Below, in pieces: positions 33,428 to 43,257 of a stretch of DNA of 64,000 nt. The notes beneath the pieces are model-generated. The model searched no databases. It worked only from the letters and a program-made list of their open reading frames with translations, and was not told the origin of the DNA. This DNA is from an uncultured Lachnospiraceae bacterium (GTDB lineage: Bacteria > Bacillota > Clostridia > Lachnospirales > Lachnospiraceae): positions 1-64,000 of the forward strand of contig CAKRMH010000010.1 in assembly GCA_934364805.1 (NCBI GenBank), written 5' to 3'. The translations under genes were made by a program, and so were the position numbers. Numbering within the stretch: position 1 is the stretch's first letter; each line of letters begins with the position of its first letter.

Positions 33428-34567
33428 CTATTCTCCTTCATCTTCTTTCTTAACTGCAGTACCGTTGCGATCTACGATATTGTTGTAATTAGATGTATTC
33501 ACAACGTTTGCATTTGACAGTGTAACACCGGATTTCTTAACGATATTCGCACTGATGCTCTCTACTGTCTGGGATGGCGAATAATCCGCATCATTAAACA
33601 GCCACTGATGAAGTTCTGCCACGTTGTTATCCAGTTCCACCGGAACAACCGTAGATCCGGAATCCAGATCTGCTGTTGCAAGTTCAAATGGGAATCCTGT
33701 TGTTTCTACCAGTTTATAGGAACCTACATCTTTTGCAAGGATCAGCATCTGCTTTAAAGTAAGTGTTGTTGAAATATCATCCACCACATCATTGCAAACC
33801 TTATTTAATGTACCGATATCTGCTTTCTGTGCTTTTTCCAGCATTGCCTGCAATACGATACGCTGTCTTGCGGTACGCATATAGTCATCTCCGGCAAGCT
33901 TACGGATACGTGCATAAGAAGTAGCCTGTGTACCATCCAGATGAACCAGTCCCGACTCTGTCAGAGTCGTTGTATCTTTTCCTGTCATCATCACAATCTC
34001 AACGGTATACTCATTGATCTTGTCCACTTCTTCCGGAGTAACTTCAATATCAATGCCGCCGAGATCATCGATTGCTTCCACAAGTGCTCCCCAGTCCACA
34101 CTGACATAATCCTTGATGTCAAGATCCAGATTGGAGTTTAGCATCTGTACCGCCTGCTTTGCTCCGCCACGTTCATATGCAGAATTGCATTTATAATATT
34201 TTCCATCGCCTATGCTAAGATACGTATCCCGATATACGGAAGCCAGACGAATCTCTTTGTTTTCATTATTGATGCTTGCAATCAGAATCGCATCCGAATT
34301 ACCGGTATCATAATCACCACTTCCGCGGTTGTCCAGACCAAACAGTGCAATATTGGTATATCCTTCCATTGCAAATGCGGTCTCAGAGCTCAGATCATCG
34401 TTGATACCGGCCTCAGTATCTGTCATATTTTCAAAATCGATCTTGTTTAAGATATTCGTAAAATACAACACAACAAGTAAAACTGCGAGGATCAATATTT
34501 CTAAAACAAAAAGAAGAACTTTCTTTCTCTTTTTCATTCTTCTTTTCTTTCTGCGTTTGTTTGCCAT
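33428..34567 (-). CDS. LytR-CpsA-Psr (LCP) family glycopolymer transferase
   Basis: A 379-aa protein: a basic cytoplasmic N-terminus (KRRKKRRMKKRKK), one membrane helix (VLLFVLEILILAVLLVVLYF) and an extracellular LCP domain. Family motifs are NIALFGLDNRGSGDYDTGNSD, IASVYRDTYLSI and ATSYARIRKLAGDDYMRTARQR. LCP enzymes link lipid-carried polymers to peptidoglycan. It is one of four in the window. The adjacent sugar-nucleotide gene fits a role in surface glycan attachment. Confidence 0.92.
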   Translation of the reverse strand: MANKRRKKRRMKKRKKVLLFVLEILILAVLLVVLYFTNILNKIDFENMTDTEAGINDDLSSETAFAMEGYTNIALFGLDNRGSGDYDTGNSDAILIASINNENKEIRLASVYRDTYLSIGDGKYYKCNSAYERGGAKQAVQMLNSNLDLDIKDYVSVDWGALVEAIDDLGGIDIEVTPEEVDKINEYTVEIVMMTGKDTTTLTESGLVHLDGTQATSYARIRKLAGDDYMRTARQRIVLQAMLEKAQKADIGTLNKVCNDVVDDISTTLTLKQMLILAKDVGSYKLVETTGFPFELATADLDSGSTVVPVELDNNVAELHQWLFNDADYSPSQTVESISANIVKKSGVTLSNANVVNTSNYNNIVDRNGTAVKKEDEGE

Positions 34568-34596
34568 ATTCTTATCCTTTTCTCTTACTTTTCTGC

Positions 34597-34797
34597 CTAA
34601 TTGCCTGATTTACGGTGGATGTACAGCCATCCCTGCGCATAATCCCTGCGCTCTTCATCTGTCATATCCGAGTATTTCACAAAATCAAGATTCGTCTGTG
34701 TCATCTGCGTAGTTCCGCATCTGTGACATTCCACATCTTTTCTCCTGGATACCAGCCGTAACCATCCGCATTCCGGGCATATGTAAATTTTCATCAT
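34597..34797 (-). CDS. Small zinc-ribbon protein
   Basis: A 66-aa protein with two Cys-x-x-Cys knuckles, YICPECGWLR and VECHRCGTT, which should bind one zinc ion, and a helical tail. The ATG at 34797 (MMKIYI) has AAGGAG eight bases before it; an upstream in-frame start at 34863 would add a hydrophobic stretch but has no ribosome site. Function is unknown. Confidence 0.7.
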   Translation of the reverse strand: MMKIYICPECGWLRLVSRRKDVECHRCGTTQMTQTNLDFVKYSDMTDEERRDYAQGWLYIHRKSGN

Positions 34798-34934
34798 AGG
34801 GTGTTCTCCTTCAGGTACTGACAAATAGATAGTACCCAACACAAAGAGAATTTCTTTCTTCATGCTGGGTATTTTTGTCTTGAAAATTCACTTAATCAGG
34901 CAAAATGCCTGTTTTCTCTTCGGTAAATCTGTTC

Positions 34935-36659
34935 TTATTCAAACATCTTCATCATTGCTGATTTCAGTGCCTCGAGTTTCTCCTCAGAATCCTTAAGGGA
35001 CTCTCCCTTTACGCCAAAGTAGAATTTGATCTTAGGCTCTGTTCCGGAAGGACGTACACAGCACCATGCATTGTCGCTTAATTCATAGTACAGTACATTG
35101 GAATTTGGAAGTCCTGTTGAAGTTACCTTGCCGGTTGCGATCTCTGTTCTTGTATCTGCTTTGTAATCACGGACTGCAATCACCTTATGAGATCCAACTT
35201 CTTTTGGAAGGTTTGCACGTGCATCACTCATGATCTGCTGGATCTGTGCTGCTCCGTCAATTCCCTTTAATGTCATGGTAGCCAGGCCTTCTTTGTAATA
35301 TCCGTATTTCTCGTAGATATCGATCATGGCATCCCATAATGTTTTGCCCTGTTTCTTATAATAAGCAGCAACCTCGCAAAGCATTGTAACCGCTGCAGGA
35401 GCATCCTTGTCTCTCGCATAAGTTCCTGGTAAGCATCCGTAGCTTTCTTCCAGACCGAATACATAATTGTTGCATCCTGTCTCATCAAAGATCCGGATCT
35501 GCTCACCGATATATTTGAATCCTGTTAATACCTCGATCAGTCTGACATTGTATGCAACAGCGATTGATTTCGCCATATCTGTTGTAACGATCGTCTCGAT
35601 CAGTGCAGGATTCTCTGGCATTGTACCTGTTGCTGTTCTCTCACGGAGAATATACTCTGCGATCAGCATACCAGACATATTACCTGTAAAGCTTACATAT
35701 TCGCCAGTCTTTGTATCCTTGCAGTATACACCAAGGCGGTCTGCATCCGGATCCGTTGCAAGTACAAGATCTGCATCTTTCTCTTTTGCAAGCTTCAGTG
35801 CAAGCTCCCATGCCTTTGGATCTTCCGGGTTTGGATATGCAACAGTCGGGAAATTACCATCTGCAACTGCCTGCTGCGGCTCAACATATACATTCTCAAA
35901 TCCAAGATCTTTTAACACTCGCTGAACTGGAAGTAATCCGGTACCATGAAGCGGTGTGTATACGATCTTGATGTCTTTTGCAACTTCTTTGATAACTTCT
36001 GGATGGATGGACTGTTTTCTTAAAGCATCAAAATACTTCTCGTCCACATCATCACCGATCACGTTGTAAAGACCTGCTGCAGCCGCTGCGTCTTTATCCA
36101 TTGTCTTAACCATGTCAAAAGAAGTAACTTTTGCAACCTCAGCAAGAATATTTCCATCATGAGGTGGTGTAATCTGTGCGCCATCCTCCCAGTATACTTT
36201 GTATCCATTATATTCACGTGGATTGTGGCTGGCAGTAATGACGATACCTGCAATACATCCAAGTTCACGGACAGCAAAAGATAATTCCGGTGTTGGGCGA
36301 AGGCTTGGGAATACATATGCTTTAATTCCGTTTGCAGCAAGGCAAAGTGCTGCTTCTTCTGTAAACTCCGGTGACATACGTCTTGAGTCATGTGCAATTG
36401 CAACACCTTTATTCTGTCCGTTCTGGGAAATAATATAATTCGCCAGTCCCTGTGTCGCCTGACGTACTGTATAGATGTTCATACGGTTGGTTCCAGCGCC
36501 GATCACTCCTCTTAATCCACCGGTACCAAACTCTAATGTACGATAAAAACGATCTTCGATCTCTGTTTTGTCATCTGCGATTGCAGCAAGCTCAGCCTTT
36601 GTTTCCTTATCAAAGTATGGATCCGTACACCATTTCTGATATTCTTTCATAAAATCCAT
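34935..36659 (-). CDS. pgcA: Phosphoglucomutase / phosphomannomutase
   Basis: A 574-aa alpha-phosphohexomutase. The phosphoserine loop is TASHNPREYNGYKVYW, the metal site DPDADR, the sugar-binding loop GLEESYG, and the phosphate-binding loop RPSGTEPKIKFY. It converts glucose 6-phosphate and glucose 1-phosphate, the precursor of dTDP-glucose, UDP-glucose and hence of the rhamnose genes nearby. The ATG at 36659 follows AGGAGG by ten bases; the in-frame start at 36683 lacks this. Confidence 0.93.
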   Translation of the reverse strand: MDFMKEYQKWCTDPYFDKETKAELAAIADDKTEIEDRFYRTLEFGTGGLRGVIGAGTNRMNIYTVRQATQGLANYIISQNGQNKGVAIAHDSRRMSPEFTEEAALCLAANGIKAYVFPSLRPTPELSFAVRELGCIAGIVITASHNPREYNGYKVYWEDGAQITPPHDGNILAEVAKVTSFDMVKTMDKDAAAAAGLYNVIGDDVDEKYFDALRKQSIHPEVIKEVAKDIKIVYTPLHGTGLLPVQRVLKDLGFENVYVEPQQAVADGNFPTVAYPNPEDPKAWELALKLAKEKDADLVLATDPDADRLGVYCKDTKTGEYVSFTGNMSGMLIAEYILRERTATGTMPENPALIETIVTTDMAKSIAVAYNVRLIEVLTGFKYIGEQIRIFDETGCNNYVFGLEESYGCLPGTYARDKDAPAAVTMLCEVAAYYKKQGKTLWDAMIDIYEKYGYYKEGLATMTLKGIDGAAQIQQIMSDARANLPKEVGSHKVIAVRDYKADTRTEIATGKVTSTGLPNSNVLYYELSDNAWCCVRPSGTEPKIKFYFGVKGESLKDSEEKLEALKSAMMKMFE

Positions 36660-36788
36660 GGTTATTATTCCTCCTAATATCACTATTTATATCCAAATTA
36701 TTCATCTTATTCTAGCACAACAACTTCTATTTGAAAAGTTTTTCTATCGAGAAGATTTTATTAAGATTTTCTTATACCCAAAATATGA

Positions 36789-36794
36789 TATAAT
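36789..36794 (+). promoter_or_regulatory. Probable -10 box of the MerR-methyltransferase gene
   Basis: A perfect TATAAT 35 bases before the ATG, plus strand. No good -35 is visible at 16-18 bp. The palindrome seen before rfbA is not present here. Confidence 0.45.
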
Positions 36795-36829
36795 ACAGGA
36801 AACGATTTTAGAAAGTGAGAGCCTGATCC

Positions 36830-38038
36830 ATGAAGCTTCCAGGATACTATTCCTCCGGAGAATTTGCCCGGATGGCAAATGTCACCGTCCGTACCATACG
36901 CTATTATGACAAACAGAATATCTTAAAGCCTTCCTATGTGAATGAAGCAACCGGAGCACGTTACTACACCGATGCAGACCTGGTGCAGCTCCAGCAGATT
37001 TTGCTTTTGAAATATCTTGGTTTCTCACTGGATGACATCAAAGAGCTGACGATTGAAGATGCTGACTACCATATTCTCCGGAATCAGCTGGATCTTCAGC
37101 TAACCCTTATTCAGGATAAGATCGAACAGATGCAGCTCGTCCAGAAGGCCATCGAAGATACCACTGCCGCCATTGACCAGAATCAGAATATCAACTGGAA
37201 GCAGATGCTCGATCTGATCCATCTGACCGGCATGGAAAATTCCTTAAAAAGCCAGTACCAGAATGCCAGCAATATCACCTCGCGCATCCGTCTCCACAAC
37301 CTATATTCCAAGAATAAAAAGGGCTGGTTCCCATGGGTATTTGAACAGTGTCAGATCCAGCTCGGAATGCATATATTGGAAATCGGATGCGGAAACGGTT
37401 CTCTCTGGTCAGAAAATGCCTCCCTCATCCCCGGAAAAGATATACATATCGTTCTTTCCGATATATCAAGAGGCATGATACGCGATGCCAGACGAATGCT
37501 TTTACCACATTCGGGACATAACATATCCAGGGATGCACGATTCAGTTTTCAGGTTTTTCCCGCCGATCATATTCCATATGAAGACAACACCTTTGATCTT
37601 GTCATTGCCAACCATGTTCTTTTTTACTGTGAGGACATTCCCGCTGTATGCAGAGAAATACAGCGTGTACTGAAACCAGCAGGAAGATTTCTCTGCAGTA
37701 CATATGGAAGCCACCATATGAAAGAGATCACCGATCTTGTGCAGGAATTTGACAGCCGGATCGTTCTCTCCGGGGACAAACTGTATGACCAGTTTGGTCT
37801 GGAAAACGGAGCCGAAATCCTGCATTCCTTCTTCCATCAGATTGAGATACAGACATATCCGGATGAACTGATCGTGGATTCTGCAGAGCCTCTGATCGAG
37901 TATATCCTGTCCTGCCATGGCAACCAGAACCAGTATCTCCTCGACCGGTATAAAGATTTCCGTACTTTTGTGGAAAAGAAAACCAAACACGGATTCCACA
38001 TTACAAAAGAAGCCGGAATCTTCCTCACCGTCAAATAA
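36830..38038 (+). CDS. MerR-family regulator fused to a SAM-dependent methyltransferase
   Basis: A 402-aa fusion. Residues 1-75 are a MerR winged helix (SSGEFARMANVTVRTIRYYDKQNILKPSYV, then TGARYYTDADL), followed by a dimerisation coiled coil (about 80-125). A class I methyltransferase domain runs from about 175 to 300 with motif I LEIGCGNGSLW, a DIS acidic loop and DLVIANHVLFYCED. The methyltransferase occupies the place of the usual MerR effector-binding domain. It could methylate a small ligand or act as a SAM-binding sensor. It stands directly before the rfb operon, whose promoter has MerR-type geometry. Confidence 0.87.
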   Translation: MKLPGYYSSGEFARMANVTVRTIRYYDKQNILKPSYVNEATGARYYTDADLVQLQQILLLKYLGFSLDDIKELTIEDADYHILRNQLDLQLTLIQDKIEQMQLVQKAIEDTTAAIDQNQNINWKQMLDLIHLTGMENSLKSQYQNASNITSRIRLHNLYSKNKKGWFPWVFEQCQIQLGMHILEIGCGNGSLWSENASLIPGKDIHIVLSDISRGMIRDARRMLLPHSGHNISRDARFSFQVFPADHIPYEDNTFDLVIANHVLFYCEDIPAVCREIQRVLKPAGRFLCSTYGSHHMKEITDLVQEFDSRIVLSGDKLYDQFGLENGAEILHSFFHQIEIQTYPDELIVDSAEPLIEYILSCHGNQNQYLLDRYKDFRTFVEKKTKHGFHITKEAGIFLTVK

Positions 38039-38072
38039 AAATTAAGATTTTATAAAAAATAACATTTTTTGC

Positions 38073-38103
38073 TTGCAAGTGACGTTACGTCACCTGTTAT
38101 AGT
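38073..38103 (+). promoter_or_regulatory. MerR-type promoter with palindromic operator before rfbA
   Basis: -35 TTGCAA (38073-38078) and -10 TATAGT (38098-38103) are 19 bp apart, two more than optimal. The perfect 15-bp palindrome GTGACGTTACGTCAC fills 38079-38093 of that spacer; outside it the symmetry extends three more positions each side with one mismatch. MerR activators bind exactly such over-long spacers and twist the DNA to activate. The regulator is probably the fusion protein encoded just upstream. Confidence 0.72.
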
Positions 38104-38159
38104 GGATACATCGGAGCAATCCGCAACTGATAACGTTCGTTTAAAAAGGAGGTTTTATC

Positions 38160-39056
38160 TTGAAAGGAATTATTCTTGCAGGCGGTTCAGGTACACGCCT
38201 TTACCCGCTGACGATGGTAACATCCAAACAGTTATTACCAATTTATGACAAACCAATGATCTATTATCCACTGTCTGTCCTTATGAACGCAGGCATCCGC
38301 GATATCCTGATCATTTCGACTCCACAGGATACACCGAGATTTAAAGAGCTTTTAGGAGACGGACATCAGTATGGTGTCAATCTTACTTACACCGTACAGC
38401 CAAGTCCGGACGGACTCGCACAGGCTTTCGTGATCGGTAAAGATTTTATCGGAAACGACAGCGTAGCCATGGTACTCGGTGATAATATCTTTGCCGGACA
38501 TGGTCTGAAGAAGAGATTAAAAGCTGCTGTTGAGAATGCAGAATCCGGAAAGGGTGCAACCGTATTCGGATATTATGTAGATGATCCGGAGCGATTCGGT
38601 ATCGTAGAATTCGATGCAAACGGCAAAGCCATCTCCATTGAAGAGAAACCGGAAAAACCAAAGAGCAACTACTGTGTAACCGGTCTGTATTTCTACGACA
38701 ACCGTGTCGTTGATTATGCAAAAGACTTAAAACCAAGCGCACGTGGCGAGCTCGAGATCACAGATCTGAACCGTATCTATCTTGAGAACGGAGATCTGAA
38801 CGTTGAACTGCTCGGACAGGGATTCACATGGCTTGATACCGGAACACATGAAAGTCTTGTAGAGGCAACCAACTTTGTAAAAACCGTGGAAACCCACCAG
38901 CACAGAAAGATCGCATGTCTGGAAGAGATCGCTTACTTAAATGGCTGGATCACCAAAGACGATGTACTGAAAGTTTATGAAGTATTAAAGAAAAACCAGT
39001 ATGGACAGTACTTAAAGGACGTATTAGACGGAAAATTCCTTGACGTCCTTCACTAA
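38160..39056 (+). CDS. rfbA: Glucose-1-phosphate thymidylyltransferase
   Basis: A 298-aa RmlA. It joins dTTP and glucose 1-phosphate to dTDP-glucose, first step of dTDP-L-rhamnose synthesis. The nucleotide loop is ILAGGSGTRLYPLT; later blocks are DKPMIYYPLSVLM, VMVLGDNIF-like LGDNIFAGHG, EEKPEKPKSNY and FTWLDTGTHESL. The start codon is TTG, seven bases after AAGGAGG; there is no earlier ATG. It is the first gene of a five-gene plus-strand operon. Confidence 0.96.
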   Translation: MKGIILAGGSGTRLYPLTMVTSKQLLPIYDKPMIYYPLSVLMNAGIRDILIISTPQDTPRFKELLGDGHQYGVNLTYTVQPSPDGLAQAFVIGKDFIGNDSVAMVLGDNIFAGHGLKKRLKAAVENAESGKGATVFGYYVDDPERFGIVEFDANGKAISIEEKPEKPKSNYCVTGLYFYDNRVVDYAKDLKPSARGELEITDLNRIYLENGDLNVELLGQGFTWLDTGTHESLVEATNFVKTVETHQHRKIACLEEIAYLNGWITKDDVLKVYEVLKKNQYGQYLKDVLDGKFLDVLH

Positions 39057-39105
39057 TTCACCATACCAAAACATTAAATTATTATCTATTTAAAGGAGAA
39101 TCATT

Positions 39106-40125
39106 ATGACAATCATCGTAACAGGCGGAGCTGGATTCATCGGCTCAAACTTCGTATTTCACATGTTAAACAAATACCCAGACTACCGTATCGTATGTCT
39201 GGACTGCCTGACTTATGCAGGTAACTTATCTACATTAGCTCCAGTTATGGACAACCCGAACTTCCGCTTTGTAAAAGAAAGCATCACAGACCGTGAAGCT
39301 GTTTACAAATTATTCGAAGAAGAGAAACCGGACATGGTCGTAAACTTTGCTGCTGAAAGCCATGTTGACCGCTCTATCGAGAATCCACAGGTTTTCTTAG
39401 ATACCAACATCATCGGAACTTCTGTACTGATGGATGCATGCCGCAAATACGGTATCCAGAGATATCATCAGGTATCTACTGACGAAGTATACGGAGATCT
39501 TCCACTCGACAGACCTGACTTATTCTTCACAGAAGATACCCCGATCCATACAAGCAGCCCATACAGCTCATCCAAAGCAGGTGCTGACCTTTTAGTACTG
39601 GCTTACCACAGAACCTATGGACTTCCTGTAACCATCAGCCGCTGCTCAAACAACTACGGACCATATCACTTCCCTGAGAAACTGATCCCACTGATGATCG
39701 CCAACGCCTTAAACGATAAACCACTTCCTGTATATGGAGAAGGCTTAAACGTACGTGACTGGTTATACGTTGAGGATCACTGCAAAGCGATCGATCTGAT
39801 CATCCACAAGGGCCGTGTCGGTGAAGTATACAATGTCGGTGGACACAACGAGAAAACAAACATTGAGATCGTTAAGATCATCTGTAAAGAATTAGGCAAA
39901 CCGGAAAGCCTTATCACACATGTTGCTGACCGTAAAGGCCACGATATGCGTTATGCGATCGATCCAACCAAGATCCACAATGAACTGGGATGGTTACCGG
40001 AAACCAAATTCGAAGATGGTATCAAGAAAACTATCAAATGGTATCTTGAGCATAAAGAATGGTGGGAAACCATCATCTCCGGTGAATACCAGAATTATTA
40101 TGAAAAAATGTACGGAAATCGCTAA
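39106..40125 (+). CDS. rfbB: dTDP-glucose 4,6-dehydratase
   Basis: A 339-aa short-chain dehydrogenase-type enzyme. The NAD loop is TGGAGFIGSNFV, the catalytic region STDEVYGDL, and the Tyr-Lys pair is in YSSSKAGADL. It forms dTDP-4-keto-6-deoxyglucose, the second step. AAAGGAG precedes the ATG; the gap to rfbA is 49 bases. Confidence 0.96.
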   Translation: MTIIVTGGAGFIGSNFVFHMLNKYPDYRIVCLDCLTYAGNLSTLAPVMDNPNFRFVKESITDREAVYKLFEEEKPDMVVNFAAESHVDRSIENPQVFLDTNIIGTSVLMDACRKYGIQRYHQVSTDEVYGDLPLDRPDLFFTEDTPIHTSSPYSSSKAGADLLVLAYHRTYGLPVTISRCSNNYGPYHFPEKLIPLMIANALNDKPLPVYGEGLNVRDWLYVEDHCKAIDLIIHKGRVGEVYNVGGHNEKTNIEIVKIICKELGKPESLITHVADRKGHDMRYAIDPTKIHNELGWLPETKFEDGIKKTIKWYLEHKEWWETIISGEYQNYYEKMYGNR

Positions 40126-40155
40126 TCACTCTTTTTCCAAAAAAGGAGACAATCA

Positions 40156-41166
40156 ATGAAAGTATTTGTAACAGGTGTCGCTGGTCAGTTAGGCCACGAT
40201 GTAATCAATGAATTAATGAAACGTACCGCAGAAGGAAAGGGCAGCTTCTCCTGCATCGGATCCGATCTGGCGCCAGAATACACTGGTGCCCAGGACGGTA
40301 CTGCTGTCACAAAAACACCATACGTTTCTCTGGATATCACAGATACTGCTGCTGTTGACCGGGTTTTAACCGAAGCTGCACCGGATGTTGTCATCCACTG
40401 TGCAGCCTGGACAGCGGTTGATCTCGCAGAAGACGATGACAAAAAAGAAAAGGTACGTATGGTAAATGCTGTAGGTACTGAGAATTTTGCCAAAGCAGTA
40501 AAGAAATTAGATCAGAGCCAGCCAGACGGATGCAAAATGATGTATATCTCTACCGACTATGTATTCGACGGTCAGGGAACTACTCCATGGGAACCGGACT
40601 GCAAAGATTATGCACCATTAAATGTATATGGTGAAACAAAGCTTGCCGGTGAACTTGCCGTATCCGGGAATCTGGAAAAATATTTCATCGTACGTATCGC
40701 ATGGGTATTTGGAAAGAACGGAAAGAACTTTATCAAAACAATGTTAAATGTCGGCAAAACACACGATAAACTTACCGTTGTCAATGACCAGATCGGAACT
40801 CCGACCTATACCTTTGACCTTGCAAGACTGTTATGTGACATGATCGTAACAGACAAATACGGTTATTATCATGCAACCAACTCCGAAGTGACTGATGCTG
40901 GCAACACCGGCTGCAAGACCGGATATATCAGCTGGTATGATTTTACCAAAGAGATCTTCCGTCAGGCTGCTGCCCAGGGGCATAGCGAATATTCCGAGGA
41001 CCGTCTTACTGTAACACCGGTCACAACTGCTGAATATGGAATTTCCAAGGCTGCAAGACCTTTTAACAGCCGGCTGGACAAAAAGAAACTGGAAGAAAAC
41101 GGATTCACTCCACTTCCTACCTGGCAGGATGCCGTTGAACGTTATTTGAAAGAACTTGATTTTTAA
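40156..41166 (+). CDS. rfbD: dTDP-4-dehydrorhamnose reductase
   Basis: A 336-aa RmlD. The cofactor loop is VTGVAGQLGHDV, then AAWTAVDLAEDD, STDYVFDGQG and the YGETKLAGE catalytic Tyr-Lys block. It makes dTDP-L-rhamnose, the final step. The order rfbA-rfbB-rfbD-rfbC is kept with short gaps, so one transcript is expected. AAAAAGGAG precedes the ATG. Confidence 0.95.
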   Translation: MKVFVTGVAGQLGHDVINELMKRTAEGKGSFSCIGSDLAPEYTGAQDGTAVTKTPYVSLDITDTAAVDRVLTEAAPDVVIHCAAWTAVDLAEDDDKKEKVRMVNAVGTENFAKAVKKLDQSQPDGCKMMYISTDYVFDGQGTTPWEPDCKDYAPLNVYGETKLAGELAVSGNLEKYFIVRIAWVFGKNGKNFIKTMLNVGKTHDKLTVVNDQIGTPTYTFDLARLLCDMIVTDKYGYYHATNSEVTDAGNTGCKTGYISWYDFTKEIFRQAAAQGHSEYSEDRLTVTPVTTAEYGISKAARPFNSRLDKKKLEENGFTPLPTWQDAVERYLKELDF

Positions 41167-41198
41167 CAGATTATCATTAAGAAAGAAGGATTATCGTC

Positions 41199-41807
41199 AT
41201 GGGACAGATTACAGTTGAAAAAAATGTTGGTGGAATCGAAGGATTATGCGTAATCACACCAGCAGTTCATGGAGATGCAAGAGGATACTTCATGGAGACT
41301 TACAATAAAAACGATATGGTAGAAGCAGGACTTGATATGGAATTCGTTCAGGATAACCAGTCCTCTTCCACCAAAGGTGTACTTCGTGGATTACATTTCC
41401 AGAAACAGTTTCCACAGGGTAAATTAGTACGTGTTGTAAAAGGAAGCGTATTCGATGTAGCTGTTGATCTCCGTGGTGACTCCAAAACTTATGGAAAATG
41501 GTTTGGTGTAGAACTTACCGAAGAAAACAAGAAACAGTTCTATATTCCGGAAGGATTTGCACATGGCTTCCTGGTATTATCTGATCTTGCAGAGTTCTGC
41601 TATAAATGTACGGATTTCTATCATCCAGGTGATGAAGGCGGAATGGCATGGAATGATCCGGAAATCGGAATCGAATGGCCACAGCTTGTTGGGGAGTACA
41701 AAGGTACTGCTTCCGGTGAAGGATATACCCTTTCCGACGGAACACCTTTAAACTTAAGTGACAAAGATCAGAAATGGGTTGGTCTGAAAGACACCTTTAA
41801 ATTTTAA
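41199..41807 (+). CDS. rfbC: dTDP-4-dehydrorhamnose 3,5-epimerase
   Basis: A 202-aa cupin-fold RmlC. Conserved blocks are DARGYFMETYN, QDNQSSSTKGVLRGLHFQ with the catalytic His, VDLRGDSKTYGKW and YIPEGFAHGFLVLSD. It epimerises C3 and C5 of the keto sugar before the reductase step. The C-terminus is longer than in E. coli by about 15 residues but matches the family end. Confidence 0.95.
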   Translation: MGQITVEKNVGGIEGLCVITPAVHGDARGYFMETYNKNDMVEAGLDMEFVQDNQSSSTKGVLRGLHFQKQFPQGKLVRVVKGSVFDVAVDLRGDSKTYGKWFGVELTEENKKQFYIPEGFAHGFLVLSDLAEFCYKCTDFYHPGDEGGMAWNDPEIGIEWPQLVGEYKGTASGEGYTLSDGTPLNLSDKDQKWVGLKDTFKF

Positions 41808-41810
41808 TGT

Positions 41811-43256
41811 ATGGCAAAACAGAAAAGTCTTAAACTGAATTATATCTATAATGTGAGTTATCAGGTGCTGAGCCTGATAACTCCTTTAATTACTACGCCT
41901 TATGTATCCAGAGTCCTCGGTGCTGATGGAATTGGTGATTACAGCTTTACGGCTTCTGTTGTCACTTACTTCTCCATGGTTGCTGTCCTTGGAACACTGA
42001 CCTATGGCAACCGTGAGATTTCCTATCTTCAGGACGATCGTGCGGCAAGGAGCACACTCTTCTGGGAGATCGAACTGCTCAGCTTTCTAAGCACCGGAAT
42101 CTGTACCGCAGCTTATCTGATCTTTCTTCTATTCTGCGATCGAAGCCGCTTCTCTCTTTACGCGATCCAGACGATCAGCATCGTCTGCGTGGCTTTCGAT
42201 ATTGCGTGGCTTCTTCAGGGCATGGAAGAATTTGGAAAAGTCATGTTCCGGAATATGCTGTTTAAAGTGATCAATATTGTATTTATTTTCACTGCAGTCC
42301 GGGACAAAGATGATCTCTTCCTCTATGTTGCCGGAATGGTTCTGCTTGCCCTTGCAAGTAATTTATCGATCTGGTTTTATCTGCCACAATACATTGACCG
42401 CCCTGTATGGAACAAACTTCACCCCATGCGGCATCTGAAACCGACATTGGCTTTATTCATTCCATCCGTTGCAATGTCAATTTATACCGTATTTGATAAG
42501 ACAATGATCGGTCTTTTCGCCAATAACTTTGAAAACGGATACTACGAGCAGGCGCTTAAAATCTCCAAAACCGCGCTGACTCTGGTCACAGCGCTTGGTG
42601 CTGTCATGATTCCCCGCATGGGTTATTATTTCAACCAGAAAAACATGGATAAGGTGAAAGAACTGACTTATCAGAGCTATAATTTCGTCTGGTTTCTCGG
42701 TGTGCCATTAAGCTTTGGACTGATCGGCATCTCACATAATCTGGTTCCATGGTTCTATGGAAAAGGCTACGATAAGATCACCATGCTACTTCCAATTCTT
42801 GGTCTTCTGATCATTATCATTGGTCTCAGCAATGTCACAGGTATCCAGTATTTTGTTACGACCAAGCGGGAACGTCTTCTGACGGGTACCGTTATCATTG
42901 GAGCCGTAGTCAATTTTGTCTGCAACCTGATTCTGATCCCAAAGCTGTATTCCATCGGAGCTTCTATCGCTTCTGTAGCCGCAGAAACAGTGATCACGCT
43001 GACCCAGCTGTATCTGATCCGGAATGAGCTTTCCTTTACCAGAATCATGGCACAATCCGTAAAATATCTGCTGGCAGGTGCATGCATGTTACTTGTGCTT
43101 TTCCTTGAAAATCACTATCTGAGTGCCTCTGTACTGCACTCCTGCATTATGATCTTCTCTGGTGCGATCGTGTATTTTATTGCACTTTTACTTTTGAAAG
43201 ATCAGTTCTTTTTCAGCTATGTCAGACAAGTAATGCTAAAAATGCATCATAAATAG
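41811..43256 (+). CDS. Polysaccharide flippase (Wzx/RfbX, MATE-like)
   Basis: A 481-aa membrane protein with about 12-14 spans, typical of the polysaccharide transporter family. The N-terminal NYIYNVSYQVLSLITPLITTPYVSRVLGADGIG is the family signature. It flips lipid-linked repeat units across the membrane. It starts three bases after the rfbC stop, so it is coupled to rhamnose synthesis; its likely cargo is a rhamnose-containing glycan built with the enzymes on the opposite strand. Confidence 0.92.
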   Translation: MAKQKSLKLNYIYNVSYQVLSLITPLITTPYVSRVLGADGIGDYSFTASVVTYFSMVAVLGTLTYGNREISYLQDDRAARSTLFWEIELLSFLSTGICTAAYLIFLLFCDRSRFSLYAIQTISIVCVAFDIAWLLQGMEEFGKVMFRNMLFKVINIVFIFTAVRDKDDLFLYVAGMVLLALASNLSIWFYLPQYIDRPVWNKLHPMRHLKPTLALFIPSVAMSIYTVFDKTMIGLFANNFENGYYEQALKISKTALTLVTALGAVMIPRMGYYFNQKNMDKVKELTYQSYNFVWFLGVPLSFGLIGISHNLVPWFYGKGYDKITMLLPILGLLIIIIGLSNVTGIQYFVTTKRERLLTGTVIIGAVVNFVCNLILIPKLYSIGASIASVAAETVITLTQLYLIRNELSFTRIMAQSVKYLLAGACMLLVLFLENHYLSASVLHSCIMIFSGAIVYFIALLLLKDQFFFSYVRQVMLKMHHK

Positions 43257-43257
43257 G

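Noticed and set aside
34820..34875. Terminator-like TACCCA/TGGGTA inverted repeat after pgcA
   Set aside because: The arms are only 6 bp with a 30-base loop and the T-run is on the plus strand, where no gene ends. Not strong enough to list.
38041..38159. Riboswitch before rfbA
   Set aside because: The leader after the predicted start is only about 50 bases and the symmetrical sequence lies between -35 and -10, so it is a DNA operator, not an RNA aptamer.
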